A stretch of DNA of 33,673 nucleotides from GWF sp031972135 (GCA_031972135.1 DALYFH010000011.1:1-33673), one strand, 5' to 3'; positions 22,868 through 31,346 are shown, numbered from the stretch's first letter. The notes: generated from the letters alone by a model not told the origin. Program-made: numbers and translations.

Positions 22868-24383
22868 CGAACCACAGTACAAAAGAGTCGTCGCATATAT
22901 TCGAAAATCTTCCGAAGACAACAAAGATGGTGGTACTCACTAACAGCTCAATTCAATTGACTATCAACGAGAGTTCGTCGCCGATGCGGTCAAAAAATAT
23001 GATCTGACTTTAGTCCACCCTCCTTTCCAAGACGATAAAACGGGATACGAAGCCTACCAAAGAGATGGTTTCGATGAAATGATCGAATTCCTCCATGATC
23101 ATAGAAGCGAAGTCGACGGTATCATATGCACCGAAATTAGTCGACTTGCCCGTAACTTCGGAGATGGAGGGAAAATACTCTGGTATATGCAAGATGGGAT
23201 TATTAAGCGAATCTACACCTGCACCAAAGAATATACCAACTCTTCCAACGATCAACTCATGGTAGCTATAGATTTCGCTATGTCCAAGAAATCTAGCGAT
23301 GAAACGGGCATGAGGACCATACAAGGGATGAGATCCAAGGAAAGAATAATGCAACACCCTTCACGACCCGCCATTTTAGGATACAAAACTGAAGGTCCTC
23401 CTGGTCAGAAAAAGTGGATGAAAGATCCAATAACAGGTCCCTTATTAATCCAAGTATTCGAACAATTCGTTACAGGAGAATATACATACGAGCAAATCAC
23501 CGAATATGCATATCAGATCGGATTAAGATCGACAGACGGCAAGAACAAAGGTGGAAAGATCTCCGAAAATACTTGGATGAACAGACTAAAAGATAGGCAA
23601 TACACCGGAATTTTCATATCTGAAGGAAAGGATGTTGTGGGTAAATATGAACCGCTTGTTAGTCGAGAGCTTTTCTACATGGTCCAAGATGTTATACATG
23701 GAAACGTACATCCCAAAGAGACTCATCTCGACTATGCTTACTCAAGCATCGTTAAATGCGGAGTGTGCGGTGGTCCATTCTCCGGCACACACAAGAAGGG
23801 TCATACATACTACCGTTGTAGCAAGCGTTTAGAGCCATGTAAGCACAATGAGCGAATACCATACGTCCGAGAAGAAATCCTAGAAAATTCGCTCATGGAA
23901 GCATTTGAGACGATCGAAATAGATCAAGAAACATGGTTAGCCGCCCGTGATTATGTTACCGACTTGAATCAACCCGAGAAAATCAATCTTAAAACTCAAA
24001 TACAACACCTCAAAGATCAAATCGAAGGTGAAGAGAAAAGACGACTCGAAATGGGTAGGAGGTTTATTGAAAAAGATCTTAGTAAATCTGATTACGATGA
24101 CCTTATGAAAGATAGCCGCGCGAAGGAGGCCTCACTTAGGACCGCACTCATTAAGGCCGAAGACGTCCTCCACGAGCTCGACGAGTTAATGTCGCAGTTT
24201 CTCGATAACATTAAGCACGTTACTAATAGGCTCCGAAACGCTCTCCCCTTAAATAAACGAGAGATGGTTGAGATATTTTGTGAGAACTTAGTATGGAAAG
24301 AGGAAATGTTGCGATGGGACTGGAAAAAACCGTATTTCTTTATCGCAAAACAACCAAAAAGCTCAACTCTGCTCCCCCGGTAG
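22857..24383 (+). pseudogene. Large serine recombinase with an in-frame TAA
   Basis: The frame from 22857 encodes 508 residues apart from one TAA at codon 29 (22941-22943). Before the stop: VVAYIRKSSED with the catalytic Ser (S18). After it: QLNSIDYQREF, ISRLARNFGD (resolvase domain), the Recombinase domain (GYKTEG to VIHGN), a zinc ribbon (KCGVCGGPFSG...YRCSK...C) and a C-terminal coiled coil. It is complete except for the stop, which separates the nucleophile from the rest. Point mutation, sequencing error or readthrough are possible. The 3' end overlaps the tRNA-Asn gene on the other strand by 12 bp, suggesting integration there. Confidence 0.85.
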
Positions 24384-24635
24384 GGCTCGAACCTACGACA
24401 TCCTCGTTACAGATACCCTCTTGTTACCAAAAGGTCTGGACTATCTCATGGCCCGTTGTTACGGGTCTCGGGTATATAGTCTCTACACGTTTATTCTGAT
24501 TTCTCAGAAATTTAGCTCGGGATTACCCCACCTTGGCGGGGTTTCCCCGAATTAGCCCGATTTTTCAATTCACATTACTGTGAAAAGCTGCGTTACCTAC
24601 ACAGCGAGGCGCTCTACCGACTGAGCTACAGGGGA
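24372..24635 (-). tRNA. tRNA-Asn(GTT), interrupted by a group I intron
   Basis: Exons are 24635-24601 and 24409-24372. Spliced acceptor TCCCCTG/CGGGGGA, D arm GCTC-AGTCGGTA-GAGC, anticodon stem CCTCG/CGAGG with loop CTGTTAA (anticodon GTT), T loop TTCGAGC, discriminator G, no CCA. It closely follows bacterial tRNA-Asn. The intron lies between U35 and U36. Confidence 0.9.
24410..24600 (-). ncRNA. Group I intron (IC3-like) in tRNA-Asn
   Basis: 191 nt. P1 is exon GCUGU paired to intron GCAGC with the U-G wobble at the splice site. Core: CGGGGAAACCCCG, GGTAATCCCGAGC, R segment AGAGACTATATACCC and S segment GAGATAGTCC. The final base is G. No ORF inside. Same length as the intron in tRNA-fMet but of different sequence outside the core. 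Confidence 0.88.
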
Positions 24636-24661
24636 TCGGTTATTGACTTGTTAACACTCGA

Positions 24662-24670
24662 ATTATATCA
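24662..24670 (-). promoter_or_regulatory. Extended -10 promoter of tRNA-Asn
   Basis: TGATATAAT on the minus strand, about 27 bp before the mature 5' end. No good -35. Confidence 0.6.
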
Positions 24671-24742
24671 CCCGTATGCATGTGCGCCCACCACTAGACA
24701 GTACTACACTAATATCAAATAACCATAAATGGAGATAAATTT

Positions 24743-25021
24743 ATGATGTACGGCAACTGGGATCGCATGATGGATTTTGGGTCACACCCTCTCGCTGGTT
24801 GGGGATTTGGCCTACTCGCAATCTGGTCAATATTTTGGAAAGGGCTTGCCCTCTGGAAAAGCGCCAGAAATGATGAGCGTTACTGGTTTGTCGCTCTCCT
24901 TATCATCAACACCATGGGTATCCTCGAGATCCTCTACCTCTTTGTCTTTGCCAAAACCAAGCTCGTCCTAGTTAGCGAACCTAAGAGTAACCGCAAAAAA
25001 TCTCCAAGATCTAGCAAATAG
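24743..25021 (+). CDS. DUF5652-like small membrane protein
   Basis: 92 residues, two membrane helices. The block FWKGLALWKSARNDERYWFV followed by INTMGILEILYLFVF is the pattern I associate with DUF5652 proteins of CPR bacteria. The C-terminus is basic. GGAG lies before the ATG. Function unknown. Confidence 0.72.
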   Translation: MMYGNWDRMMDFGSHPLAGWGFGLLAIWSIFWKGLALWKSARNDERYWFVALLIINTMGILEILYLFVFAKTKLVLVSEPKSNRKKSPRSSK

Positions 25022-25040
25022 TGACATAATCATAGTCGCT

Positions 25041-25901
25041 ATGAATGATCTCGTTGCTCGCTTTGGTGAAAGGATAGATCTCCACCAATCTCCATACCAT
25101 GCAAAAGTCATGCAAAAGATTGGCTGGCAGGTCGATGGAGATATCGGATCACAGATCTACTCCCGCTCCCTAGGTCCACTCACTGTCGCCAAGTTTCAAA
25201 GACCAAAGTTTATCGATCCAGAAAGACTAGCCATTTTTAGAAAAAAGAATAAAACCTTAACGACCTACATCGAACCTGGACTAAACTCTAGTTTTGATCT
25301 CGGTATTGATGTCGAGCCGTTTGCCCACTCCACCTCCTCACTGATCGATTTATCACTTAATGAAAAAGCCCTCCTACTCAGCTTCTCCCAAAAAACCCGC
25401 TACAACATCACCCACTCGCTAAAATCAAATAATCTTGTTATCTCCTCAACTCCACTCCCCAAATTAATGCAGGCTCAAAAAGATGTCTTTTATGCTCTCC
25501 ATACCGAGTGGAGCAAGCGTAAGAATGTAATCGGCTATAGTCGTGACTTACTAGAATCCGTCCTAACTAGCTTTGATAAGAACAGCACTCTCCACCTCGC
25601 TCATGATCAGCATGACACTCCACTTGGTGCTCTCCTGATCCTAAGTTATGACAAAGTCTCTACCTACTATGCAGCATTCAGCAGTACCGTCGGCTATCAC
25701 AACTACGCTCCCACCCTCCTCACTTATCAAGCTCTCATGACAGCCAAAGAAGTCGGGAGCGACATCTTTGATTTTGGTGGGACCTACGACGAAAGATATC
25801 CCCGGATGTACAAAAAATGGCAAGGTTTTACAAAATTTAAAGAGGGTTTTAACCCCACAACCATAAAATATCCACGCACCAAACTACAACTATTCTGGTA
25901 A
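25041..25901 (+). CDS. FemAB/FemX-like peptidoglycan interpeptide ligase
   Basis: 286 residues of the Fem/GNAT-fold aminoacyltransferases that add amino acids to the peptidoglycan stem peptide using aminoacyl-tRNA. Signs: the middle block SFSQKTRYNITHSLK, the second GNAT domain with STYYAAFSST, and the C-terminal FDFGGTYDERYPRMYKKWQG ending FKEGF. Full length for the short form without a coiled-coil arm. It lies 19 bp after the DUF5652-like gene. A 104-nt structured repeat begins 17 bp after its stop. Confidence 0.85.
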   Translation: MNDLVARFGERIDLHQSPYHAKVMQKIGWQVDGDIGSQIYSRSLGPLTVAKFQRPKFIDPERLAIFRKKNKTLTTYIEPGLNSSFDLGIDVEPFAHSTSSLIDLSLNEKALLLSFSQKTRYNITHSLKSNNLVISSTPLPKLMQAQKDVFYALHTEWSKRKNVIGYSRDLLESVLTSFDKNSTLHLAHDQHDTPLGALLILSYDKVSTYYAAFSSTVGYHNYAPTLLTYQALMTAKEVGSDIFDFGGTYDERYPRMYKKWQGFTKFKEGFNPTTIKYPRTKLQLFW

Positions 25902-25918
25902 TACGAACAGTGGATGCA

Positions 25919-26022
25919 GATGTATTTCACAGTCAAAAAATTTATCGCAAAGCGGGCAGCTCGAGATCGAGGTCGCTGCGATATCAAGCGCAGACAGACC
26001 GCTTTTTTGCGGGAAATACATC
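25919..26022 (+). repeat. 104-nt structured element, copy 1
   Basis: Closing stem GATGTATTTC/GAAATACATC; second stem CGCAAAGCGG/CCGC(T)nGCG; a small CTCG-AGAT-CGAG hairpin; and a variable arm GGTC-G-CTGCG-(loop)-CGCAG-ACA-GACC. About 86% identical to copy 2 at 32167-32270 and exactly the same length. It fills the gap between the FemAB-like gene and convergent rpoD. The TTTTTT after the variable arm could make it a terminator. Confidence 0.85.
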
Positions 26023-26044
26023 GAAATCTAAATGTGAGTCGCCT

Positions 26045-27331
26045 TTAATCCAAGTAGTCCTGGAGCATCCGTCTCTTGCTTGGGTGTTTTAGTTTGCGTA
26101 GTGCCTTAGCCTCAATTTGCCGTATACGCTCTCGTGTCACCCCAAACTCTCTCCCCACTTCTTCGAGGGTCATAGGTTTGGCACCCCTTAGACCAAAGCG
26201 CATCTCTAATACCTTGCTCTCACGATCAGATAGTCCTGATAGTACTTCTTCGATATTCTCTCTAAGTAGTCGCTGGGTAGTGAGCTCGTACGGGCTCGCC
26301 TGTTTGGTGTCTTCGATAAAGTCACCAAGATAACTATCTTCATCATCACCGATCGGGGTCTCTAGTGAGGTAGTCTTTTGACTGATCTTAAGGATTTCCC
26401 TTACTTTATCCGCCGTAATCTCCATCACCTCTGCTATCTCCTCGGGGAGTGGTTCCCTACCTAGAGTCTGCATCAGTTTGCGTGATACTCTAATCAGTTT
26501 GTTGATCGTCTCAACCATGTGCACTGGGATACGAATTGTCCTGGCTTGATCAGCTATCGCGCGCGTAATTGCCTGTCTGATCCACCATGTAGCATAGGTA
26601 CTAAACTTAAATCCTTTTTTCCATTGGTATTTTTCGACAGCTCGGATTAGACCTTTATTGCCTTCTTGGATTAGGTCAAGAAAGCTCATCCCACGACCAA
26701 TATATTTCTTGGCAATCGAAACGACCAAGCGTAGATTAGCAGAAGTAAGTCTATCCTTAGCTCTCATATCCCCTGCTTCGGTTTTTTGAGCGAGATCAAT
26801 CTCTTGGTCACGAGTCAGTAGTGGGATACGTCCGATCTCACGCAGATACATGCGTACAGGGTCTGAGATTGCTCGTGAGTCTAGTGCCGAGAGCGTCTCT
26901 AGTTCTTTCTCTAGATCGCTCATCTCTCTGGATTCACCAGTCTCTACATCTTCGGCAACATTTTCGTATACATCTATTTCTTTTAAGATTAGCTCGTCAT
27001 ATAGATCATCTAGCTCTGCCACATACTCTTCGGCATCAGGGAAAAGATTTAGAATGTCAGACTGCGAAACATAGCCTGAGGACATCCCTTTCATCACTAG
27101 CTCACGGATCTTCTTGCGTCTACCTTCTTCGAGGCCTCCCCCAGATACCTGAATGTGCTTGGAGACTACTGCGTCGCTGGCTTTTTTGCCCAATCCTTTG
27201 ATAGTTTTTACTGGTTTTTTTGCCACTACTTTTTTTACTTCTTTAACAGGCTTAGTCGCCACCTTTTTTACAGGTTTTTTAACTTTTTTACTTGTTGTTT
27301 TGGATTTGCTACTTGGAATTTTCTTTGCCAT
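26045..27331 (-). CDS. rpoD: RNA polymerase primary sigma factor RpoD/SigA
   Basis: 428 residues. A Lys/Pro/Val-rich tail (about 1-50) precedes a region 1.1-like domain (RKKIRELVMKGMSSGYVSQS), region 1.2 (SDPVRMYLREIGRIPLLT), region 2 (NLRLVVSIAKKYIGRGMSFL; YATWWIRQAITRAIADQ in 2.3-2.4), region 3 and region 4.2 (TLEEVGREFGVTRERIRQIE). All promoter-contact regions are normal, in line with the TATAAT boxes in the window. It follows dnaG by 47 bp, the macromolecular-synthesis pair known from other bacteria. Confidence 0.97.
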   Translation of the reverse strand: MAKKIPSSKSKTTSKKVKKPVKKVATKPVKEVKKVVAKKPVKTIKGLGKKASDAVVSKHIQVSGGGLEEGRRKKIRELVMKGMSSGYVSQSDILNLFPDAEEYVAELDDLYDELILKEIDVYENVAEDVETGESREMSDLEKELETLSALDSRAISDPVRMYLREIGRIPLLTRDQEIDLAQKTEAGDMRAKDRLTSANLRLVVSIAKKYIGRGMSFLDLIQEGNKGLIRAVEKYQWKKGFKFSTYATWWIRQAITRAIADQARTIRIPVHMVETINKLIRVSRKLMQTLGREPLPEEIAEVMEITADKVREILKISQKTTSLETPIGDDEDSYLGDFIEDTKQASPYELTTQRLLRENIEEVLSGLSDRESKVLEMRFGLRGAKPMTLEEVGREFGVTRERIRQIEAKALRKLKHPSKRRMLQDYLD

Positions 27332-27378
27332 ATGGCGTATTGTACCCTATATTAGGGTAGATTTGTGCTAAATACCCC

Positions 27379-28866
27379 TTATTTAGTCAGCTCCGTAAGT
27401 CGTCGCGAATACTTGCCAAAATCATTCTGTAAGACCGCGAGTCGCTCGCTCTCTGTTGGATTGAGGCTNNNNNNNNNNNNNNNNNNNNNNNNNNNNNNNN
27501 NNNNNNNNNNNNNNNNNNNNNNNNNNNNNNNNNNNNNNNNNNNNNNNNNNNNNNNNNNNNNNNNNNNNAGGTGTGTTAGCTCTTTTTTCTTAGCAAATCG
27601 ACTCATCTCTTCATAAATTATGTTTTCACCAACCGAGAGTGTTGTCGCTAGCTTTCGCACATAGTGAGCTTGAACCACCTTGTTGGCGATCTGTGAGAGT
27701 GATGGGATCACCTCGCGAGTGATCTCTCCTGCCCCCTCACCACTCTTTGGGTCGCTCTGTGAAGCCGCACTATCTATCAAAAAGTCCCAATAAAGTACTG
27801 CTCCCTTTACCATCTCTCGCCAAGCACGAGGATTGTCTGTCGCCACATCCCCTGGATCTTTGCCGCCCGTAATCTGTACAACTCTAATACTCAGATCCAA
27901 TGTTTCTGCTATCTGCACCGCTCTCTTTATCGCTTCTTTACCTGCACTATCCGCATCCAGTGACATATAGACGTTGCGTGTATAGCGACTGATTATCTGG
28001 GCTTGTTCTGAGGTAAAAGCACTCCCTTTAATCGCAACTACACACCGGACCCCAGCTTGCACACTCGGTATAACGTCTAGCTCTCCCTCAACCAATACGA
28101 TCTTGTCCTCTTTCCTGATAGTTTCTCTGTTTTCGTATAGTCCATACAACATTTGGCTCTTGTGGTAGGTGATAGTCTCTGGTGAGTTAATATACTTAGC
28201 TTCGGTAGCCTCGCTCGACAGGGTGCGTCCCGAAAATCCAACAACCACCCCTTTATGATCCCGCAAAGGGAACATGACGCGCCCACGAAACCGGTCATAA
28301 TACTTCCCTTCGCCTGAGATGATGATTAACCCGGCAGCCTCTACCTCACTAATGGTATATCCCTTCTTTTTGATCAAAAAATCCGAGACACTGCGCCACT
28401 GAGCAGGACTATATCCCAGACCAAATTGCTGAATTGACTCATTTTTTATACCTCGAGTGCTGAGGTATTCTCGTGCCACCGCCCCACTCTCGTGTTTGGT
28501 CAGTAAATATGAATAATACTCACTCGAGAGTGACAGTAGTTCTAAGATCCGCTTACGCCTGCTATCAGCTTCGGTTGGTCGATATGACTGCAGCACTACA
28601 CCTACTCGAGCCGCTAGTGATTCTAGTGCTTCGAGGAAGCTGTATCCCTCGTATTTTTGCAAGAATGTTAGAGCGTCCCCTCCCTCTTGGCATCCAAAAC
28701 ACTTATATGACTGCCGCTCAGGAGACACAATAAAACTTGGTGATTTCTCTGAGTGAAATGGACAAAGTCCCTTAAAATGTCTCCCTGCTTTTTTTAGGAT
28801 TACTCGCGCACCAATGATCTCTACGATATCAACCTTACTCTTTATCTCTTCTACCTGATCGTTCAT
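27379..28866 (-). CDS. dnaG: DNA primase DnaG (interrupted by a 100-N gap)
   Basis: Primase that makes RNA primers at the fork. CHC2 zinc finger with C35, H38, C56 and C59 (LCPFHSE...KCFGC), the RNA-polymerase core (EYLSTRGI; FRGRVMFPLRDHKGVVVGFS), and the TOPRIM domain VEGELDVIPS with SLDADSAGKEA. The end of the gene, which should hold the DnaB-binding domain, is broken by N bases at 27469-27568. The 495-residue length assumes exactly 100 bases are missing, which is a scaffolding default; DnaG is usually nearer 600. Confidence 0.95.
   Translation of the reverse strand: MNDQVEEIKSKVDIVEIIGARVILKKAGRHFKGLCPFHSEKSPSFIVSPERQSYKCFGCQEGGDALTFLQKYEGYSFLEALESLAARVGVVLQSYRPTEADSRRKRILELLSLSSEYYSYLLTKHESGAVAREYLSTRGIKNESIQQFGLGYSPAQWRSVSDFLIKKKGYTISEVEAAGLIIISGEGKYYDRFRGRVMFPLRDHKGVVVGFSGRTLSSEATEAKYINSPETITYHKSQMLYGLYENRETIRKEDKIVLVEGELDVIPSVQAGVRCVVAIKGSAFTSEQAQIISRYTRNVYMSLDADSAGKEAIKRAVQIAETLDLSIRVVQITGGKDPGDVATDNPRAWREMVKGAVLYWDFLIDSAASQSDPKSGEGAGEITREVIPSLSQIANKVVQAHYVRKLATTLSVGENIIYEEMSRFAKKKELTHXXXXXXXXXXXXXXXXXXXXXXXXXXXXXXXXXXSLNPTESERLAVLQNDFGKYSRRLTELTK
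27469..27568. other. Assembly gap (100 N) in dnaG
   Basis: A run of exactly 100 N, probably of unknown true length. Unlike the gap at 17731 its flanks do not overlap visibly. Confidence 0.95.
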
Positions 28867-28883
28867 AACTACTCCAAAATTTG

Positions 28884-28908
28884 ATTATATCAGGCAAACT
28901 GATATAGT
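28884..28908. promoter_or_regulatory. Divergent extended -10 promoters of dnaG and the DUF1284-like gene
   Basis: Minus strand TGATATAAT (28884-28892) for dnaG, whose transcript would carry GGAG before the ATG at 28866. Plus strand TGATATAGT (28900-28908) ends seven bases before the ATG at 28916, so that mRNA would be leaderless. Together they form an 8-5-8 palindrome. Confidence 0.6.
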
Positions 28909-28915
28909 CTCATAC

Positions 28916-29464
28916 ATGAATTCAGAAACTATTCCTCTCCGCCTCCATCACATCTACAGTGTACGTCAAGCATTGCTTACTTCTCCACACGAAGAAGCTA
29001 GAAAAATTGTTGAATCTGCAAAAGTAAGTCTCAATACTAAACGCAATCCTATTGGGATGAAGGTCGATGTCAGATATTATATTGATGTAATAGGAGAAGC
29101 TCCTGTATTAGATAACTCAGCTCTAACAATAGCGGAAGCTGCGTACTTAATGAGAAACGCACAAGCATTATCAAAATATCTCTCTCTACCAGAAGATACT
29201 TTGATTAAGCTCATTGCAACAGGCAAAGATCTTTTATGTAATGCATGTTCTACTGGGAGTCATTGCATTTTACCCTTAAACGACACAAGCTTTGGGCTGA
29301 GAGACAATGAATTTCCCATTGCTGAGAGATTAAAAAAATTTATCTCAAAAACTGATTATTCTATACATTTAAATCCCGACCCACATGCTATCACTTCAAG
29401 TGGTACTCTAGTGAATACTCTAAAGAATCTGACAAAAGAAGAAGTCGACTATATACTCGGGTAG
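28916..29464 (+). CDS. DUF1284-like protein with Cys cluster
   Basis: 182 residues. LRLHHIYSVRQAL near the N-terminus and LLCNACSTGSHC later recall DUF1284 (LRxHHxxC ... CxxCP ... C), with the first Cys replaced by Ser. The three clustered Cys may bind metal. The match is by eye and tentative. Probably translated from a leaderless mRNA. It ends 1 bp from the convergent PH-domain gene. Confidence 0.7.
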   Translation: MNSETIPLRLHHIYSVRQALLTSPHEEARKIVESAKVSLNTKRNPIGMKVDVRYYIDVIGEAPVLDNSALTIAEAAYLMRNAQALSKYLSLPEDTLIKLIATGKDLLCNACSTGSHCILPLNDTSFGLRDNEFPIAERLKKFISKTDYSIHLNPDPHAITSSGTLVNTLKNLTKEEVDYILG

Positions 29465-29465
29465 T

Positions 29466-30089
29466 TCAATACCGCTCACCAATTTTTTTTGCGGAAAACG
29501 GACGAAAGGCATCCAGCTTGTCAGTGTCTTTAGCAAACACAAACATGAGCTTGTTCATCCAGTTGTGCAAGTCCTCGGCAAAATGGATATTTTCGATCTT
29601 AAAATTCTTGATATTGCCTGCCGAGCTACGCGCGACAAATGTGCCAAGACCAAAAATGGCCTGGATATATCCTTTGCTATATGCCCCAGAATCAACGACC
29701 TTATCCAGACCCAGTGACATCTGGTAACGAGTCCAGGGAGTAGTGTGAATAAACTTGGTCAATCGACGACTCGTAATGATAAATATAGTCTTGTTAAATA
29801 CCTGGCCTATCCACCACAACCCAGCACCCATTACTATGGCACCGATAACTAGTATCATCGCAATGAGACCTCCTACTTCAAACTCGAGCATCTTCCCCAT
29901 ATTCCCAACCATTAGAGCTCCCACTAGGACTGCTGTTGCGACAACTAACATAAATGCTGTTAACCTGACAAGGAGCATCATGGGAGCTTCTCTGGTGACA
30001 TATAAGATCTTCTCGTCCTCTGCTTTACCAGGGAACAGTATCCCCTCGTAGTTTTTGCCAAAATCTGCAGCTTCAAATATTGATTGCAT
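29466..30089 (-). CDS. PH-domain-like membrane protein (YdbT/bPH_2-like)
   Basis: 207 residues with two membrane helices (about 37-60 and 72-95) followed by a strand-rich domain: FIITSRRLTKFIHTTPWTRY, LDKVVDSGAY and FGLGTFVARSSAG. Helices plus a bacterial PH domain are typical of this group, common and uncharacterised in CPR genomes. Ends with AKKIGERY. Confidence 0.75.
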   Translation of the reverse strand: MQSIFEAADFGKNYEGILFPGKAEDEKILYVTREAPMMLLVRLTAFMLVVATAVLVGALMVGNMGKMLEFEVGGLIAMILVIGAIVMGAGLWWIGQVFNKTIFIITSRRLTKFIHTTPWTRYQMSLGLDKVVDSGAYSKGYIQAIFGLGTFVARSSAGNIKNFKIENIHFAEDLHNWMNKLMFVFAKDTDKLDAFRPFSAKKIGERY

Positions 30090-30111
30090 AAATAGAATTA
30101 TACCTTCTCCC

Positions 30112-30120
30112 TGATATAAT
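30112..30120 (+). promoter_or_regulatory. Extended -10 promoter of tRNA-Ser(GGA)
   Basis: TGATATAAT ending 10 bases before the tRNA 5' end. No clear -35. Confidence 0.65.
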
Positions 30121-30130
30121 GCCTATTACT

Positions 30131-30213
30131 GGAGAAGTGGCTCAGCGGCTACAGCACACGCTTGGAAAGCGTGCGTGCGAAAGCACTCGCGGGTTCGAGT
30201 CCCGCCTTCTCCG
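30131..30213 (+). tRNA. tRNA-Ser(GGA)
   Basis: Acceptor GGAGAAG/CTTCTCC, anticodon stem CACGC/GCGTG with loop TTGGAAA, long variable arm GTGCGAAAGCAC (class II), T loop TTCGAGT, discriminator G. No CCA. The 92 bp after it, up to the next tRNA, hold only a short hairpin. Confidence 0.96.
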
Positions 30214-30305
30214 CACATCGAGCATGAAATGCCCGAGAAGTGTATCCAGATGCGATAGCAATCTGGGATGCCGCAGATTGATGCCACACACCGTACACGA
30301 CAAAT

Positions 30306-30387
30306 GGAGAGTGGGCAGGACGGTAATGCGCGAGTTTCGAAAACTCGTGTCCTCCGGGACTAACAGGTTCGACCCCTGTACTCTCCG
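30306..30387 (+). tRNA. tRNA-Ser(CGA)
   Basis: Acceptor GGAGAGT/ACTCTCC, anticodon stem CGAGT/ACTCG with loop TTCGAAA, variable arm GTCCTCCGGGAC, discriminator G. Nearly identical to tRNA-Ser(TGA) at 33515 outside the anticodon and variable arms. No CCA. Confidence 0.95.
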
Positions 30388-30425
30388 CACATCAACATGA
30401 GAAGTGTGCACATCGAGATAACTTC

Positions 30426-31256
30426 TTATCTCTTAGTCGCTACAATTAAATAGTAGCCATACAACCCACACTTCACACCAGCTATCACATTCTTAATCGC
30501 TAGCACATTATCTTTTACTCCAGGCAAAAACTGGACCAAACTACCTAGCCGCCAGAGCCAGTTAAACCTCTTTAGCGTCTTGCCAATCCTAGGAGTTAGA
30601 TCCTCTACTTGTTCAACATAAAAACCCGCATGCCTAATTTCTTTTTCCATCTCCTTGATATTTATCATCTCTCGTAGCTTCCACCCATTACAAAAATCTT
30701 TATCGATTGTAAATTCTAGATCAGAGTTAGAGTCTCTGTTTTTGTATCCATCAACAATAATTAGCCTACCTCCTGGCTTTAGGATCCTATATGCTTCTTT
30801 CAGAAATTCACTCTTAGGGTATGCATAGCAGACACTCTCTATCCCAAATACCACATCAAAATACCCAGGCTTAAAATTAGTTTTTGTAAAATCTTGGTTA
30901 GAAAAGTCGACATTATCTAATCCTTGTTTTAATTTGTGATTATTCGCAATTGCTAGTTGGTCATCAACAATCGAGATGCCATAGACTTGTGCACCTGTCT
31001 GCTTGGCAATATATAGTGATGCTCCACCTACCCCACAGCCAGCGTCCAATACTTTACTATTTTTACTAATTTTCCCACGCGTTATTAACAGTTTATATTG
31101 ATTGACTATGGTCTGGTCAATACTCTCACTTCCATCTCCATCAATCCCAAAATGTAGCCCCAGCGAGCGTTTACTGTACCAAAGGTGTTGATAAAGCCAC
31201 CGGCTATCTTCGTAGTATTTAACGATCTCATTTTTATGTTTTTCATTGTCTTTCAC
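30426..31256 (-). CDS. Class I SAM-dependent methyltransferase (tocopherol/sterol MT-like)
   Basis: 276 residues. EIVKYYEDSRWLYQHLWYS and SLGLHFGI near the N-terminus, SAM motif I VLDAGCGVGG (69-78), IESVCYAYPKSEFLKEAYRI and LKPGGRLIIVDGY. This arrangement is typical of gamma-tocopherol/sterol-type small-molecule methyltransferases. A basic C-terminus may bind membranes. Substrate unknown. Confidence 0.87.
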   Translation of the reverse strand: MKDNEKHKNEIVKYYEDSRWLYQHLWYSKRSLGLHFGIDGDGSESIDQTIVNQYKLLITRGKISKNSKVLDAGCGVGGASLYIAKQTGAQVYGISIVDDQLAIANNHKLKQGLDNVDFSNQDFTKTNFKPGYFDVVFGIESVCYAYPKSEFLKEAYRILKPGGRLIIVDGYKNRDSNSDLEFTIDKDFCNGWKLREMINIKEMEKEIRHAGFYVEQVEDLTPRIGKTLKRFNWLWRLGSLVQFLPGVKDNVLAIKNVIAGVKCGLYGYYLIVATKR

Positions 31257-31346
31257 TGCTATATCGTAGCATCCATGCTAAAATAAATCGTCCAATCGGA
31301 CTATTAATTACTAGGTACTTTATACTTATTACTTGGAACTAACTAT

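Noticed and set aside
22941..22943. TAA as a recoded sense codon
   Set aside because: TAA stops are used for other genes in the window (for example ftsH and comM's neighbours), and no bacterial code with TAA reassigned is known to me.
24293..24499. Plus-strand ORF containing PVGLEPTTS
   Set aside because: This is the well-known false translation of a tRNA gene in the antisense direction; the DNA is the tRNA-Asn 3' exon and its intron.
28884..28908. 8-5-8 palindrome between dnaG and the DUF1284-like gene as an operator
   Set aside because: It is explained by two extended -10 boxes in opposite orientation.
30119..30411. ORFs on both strands across 30119-30411
   Set aside because: They cover the tRNA-Ser(GGA) and tRNA-Ser(CGA) genes and their spacer; translation contains tRNA-derived sequence.
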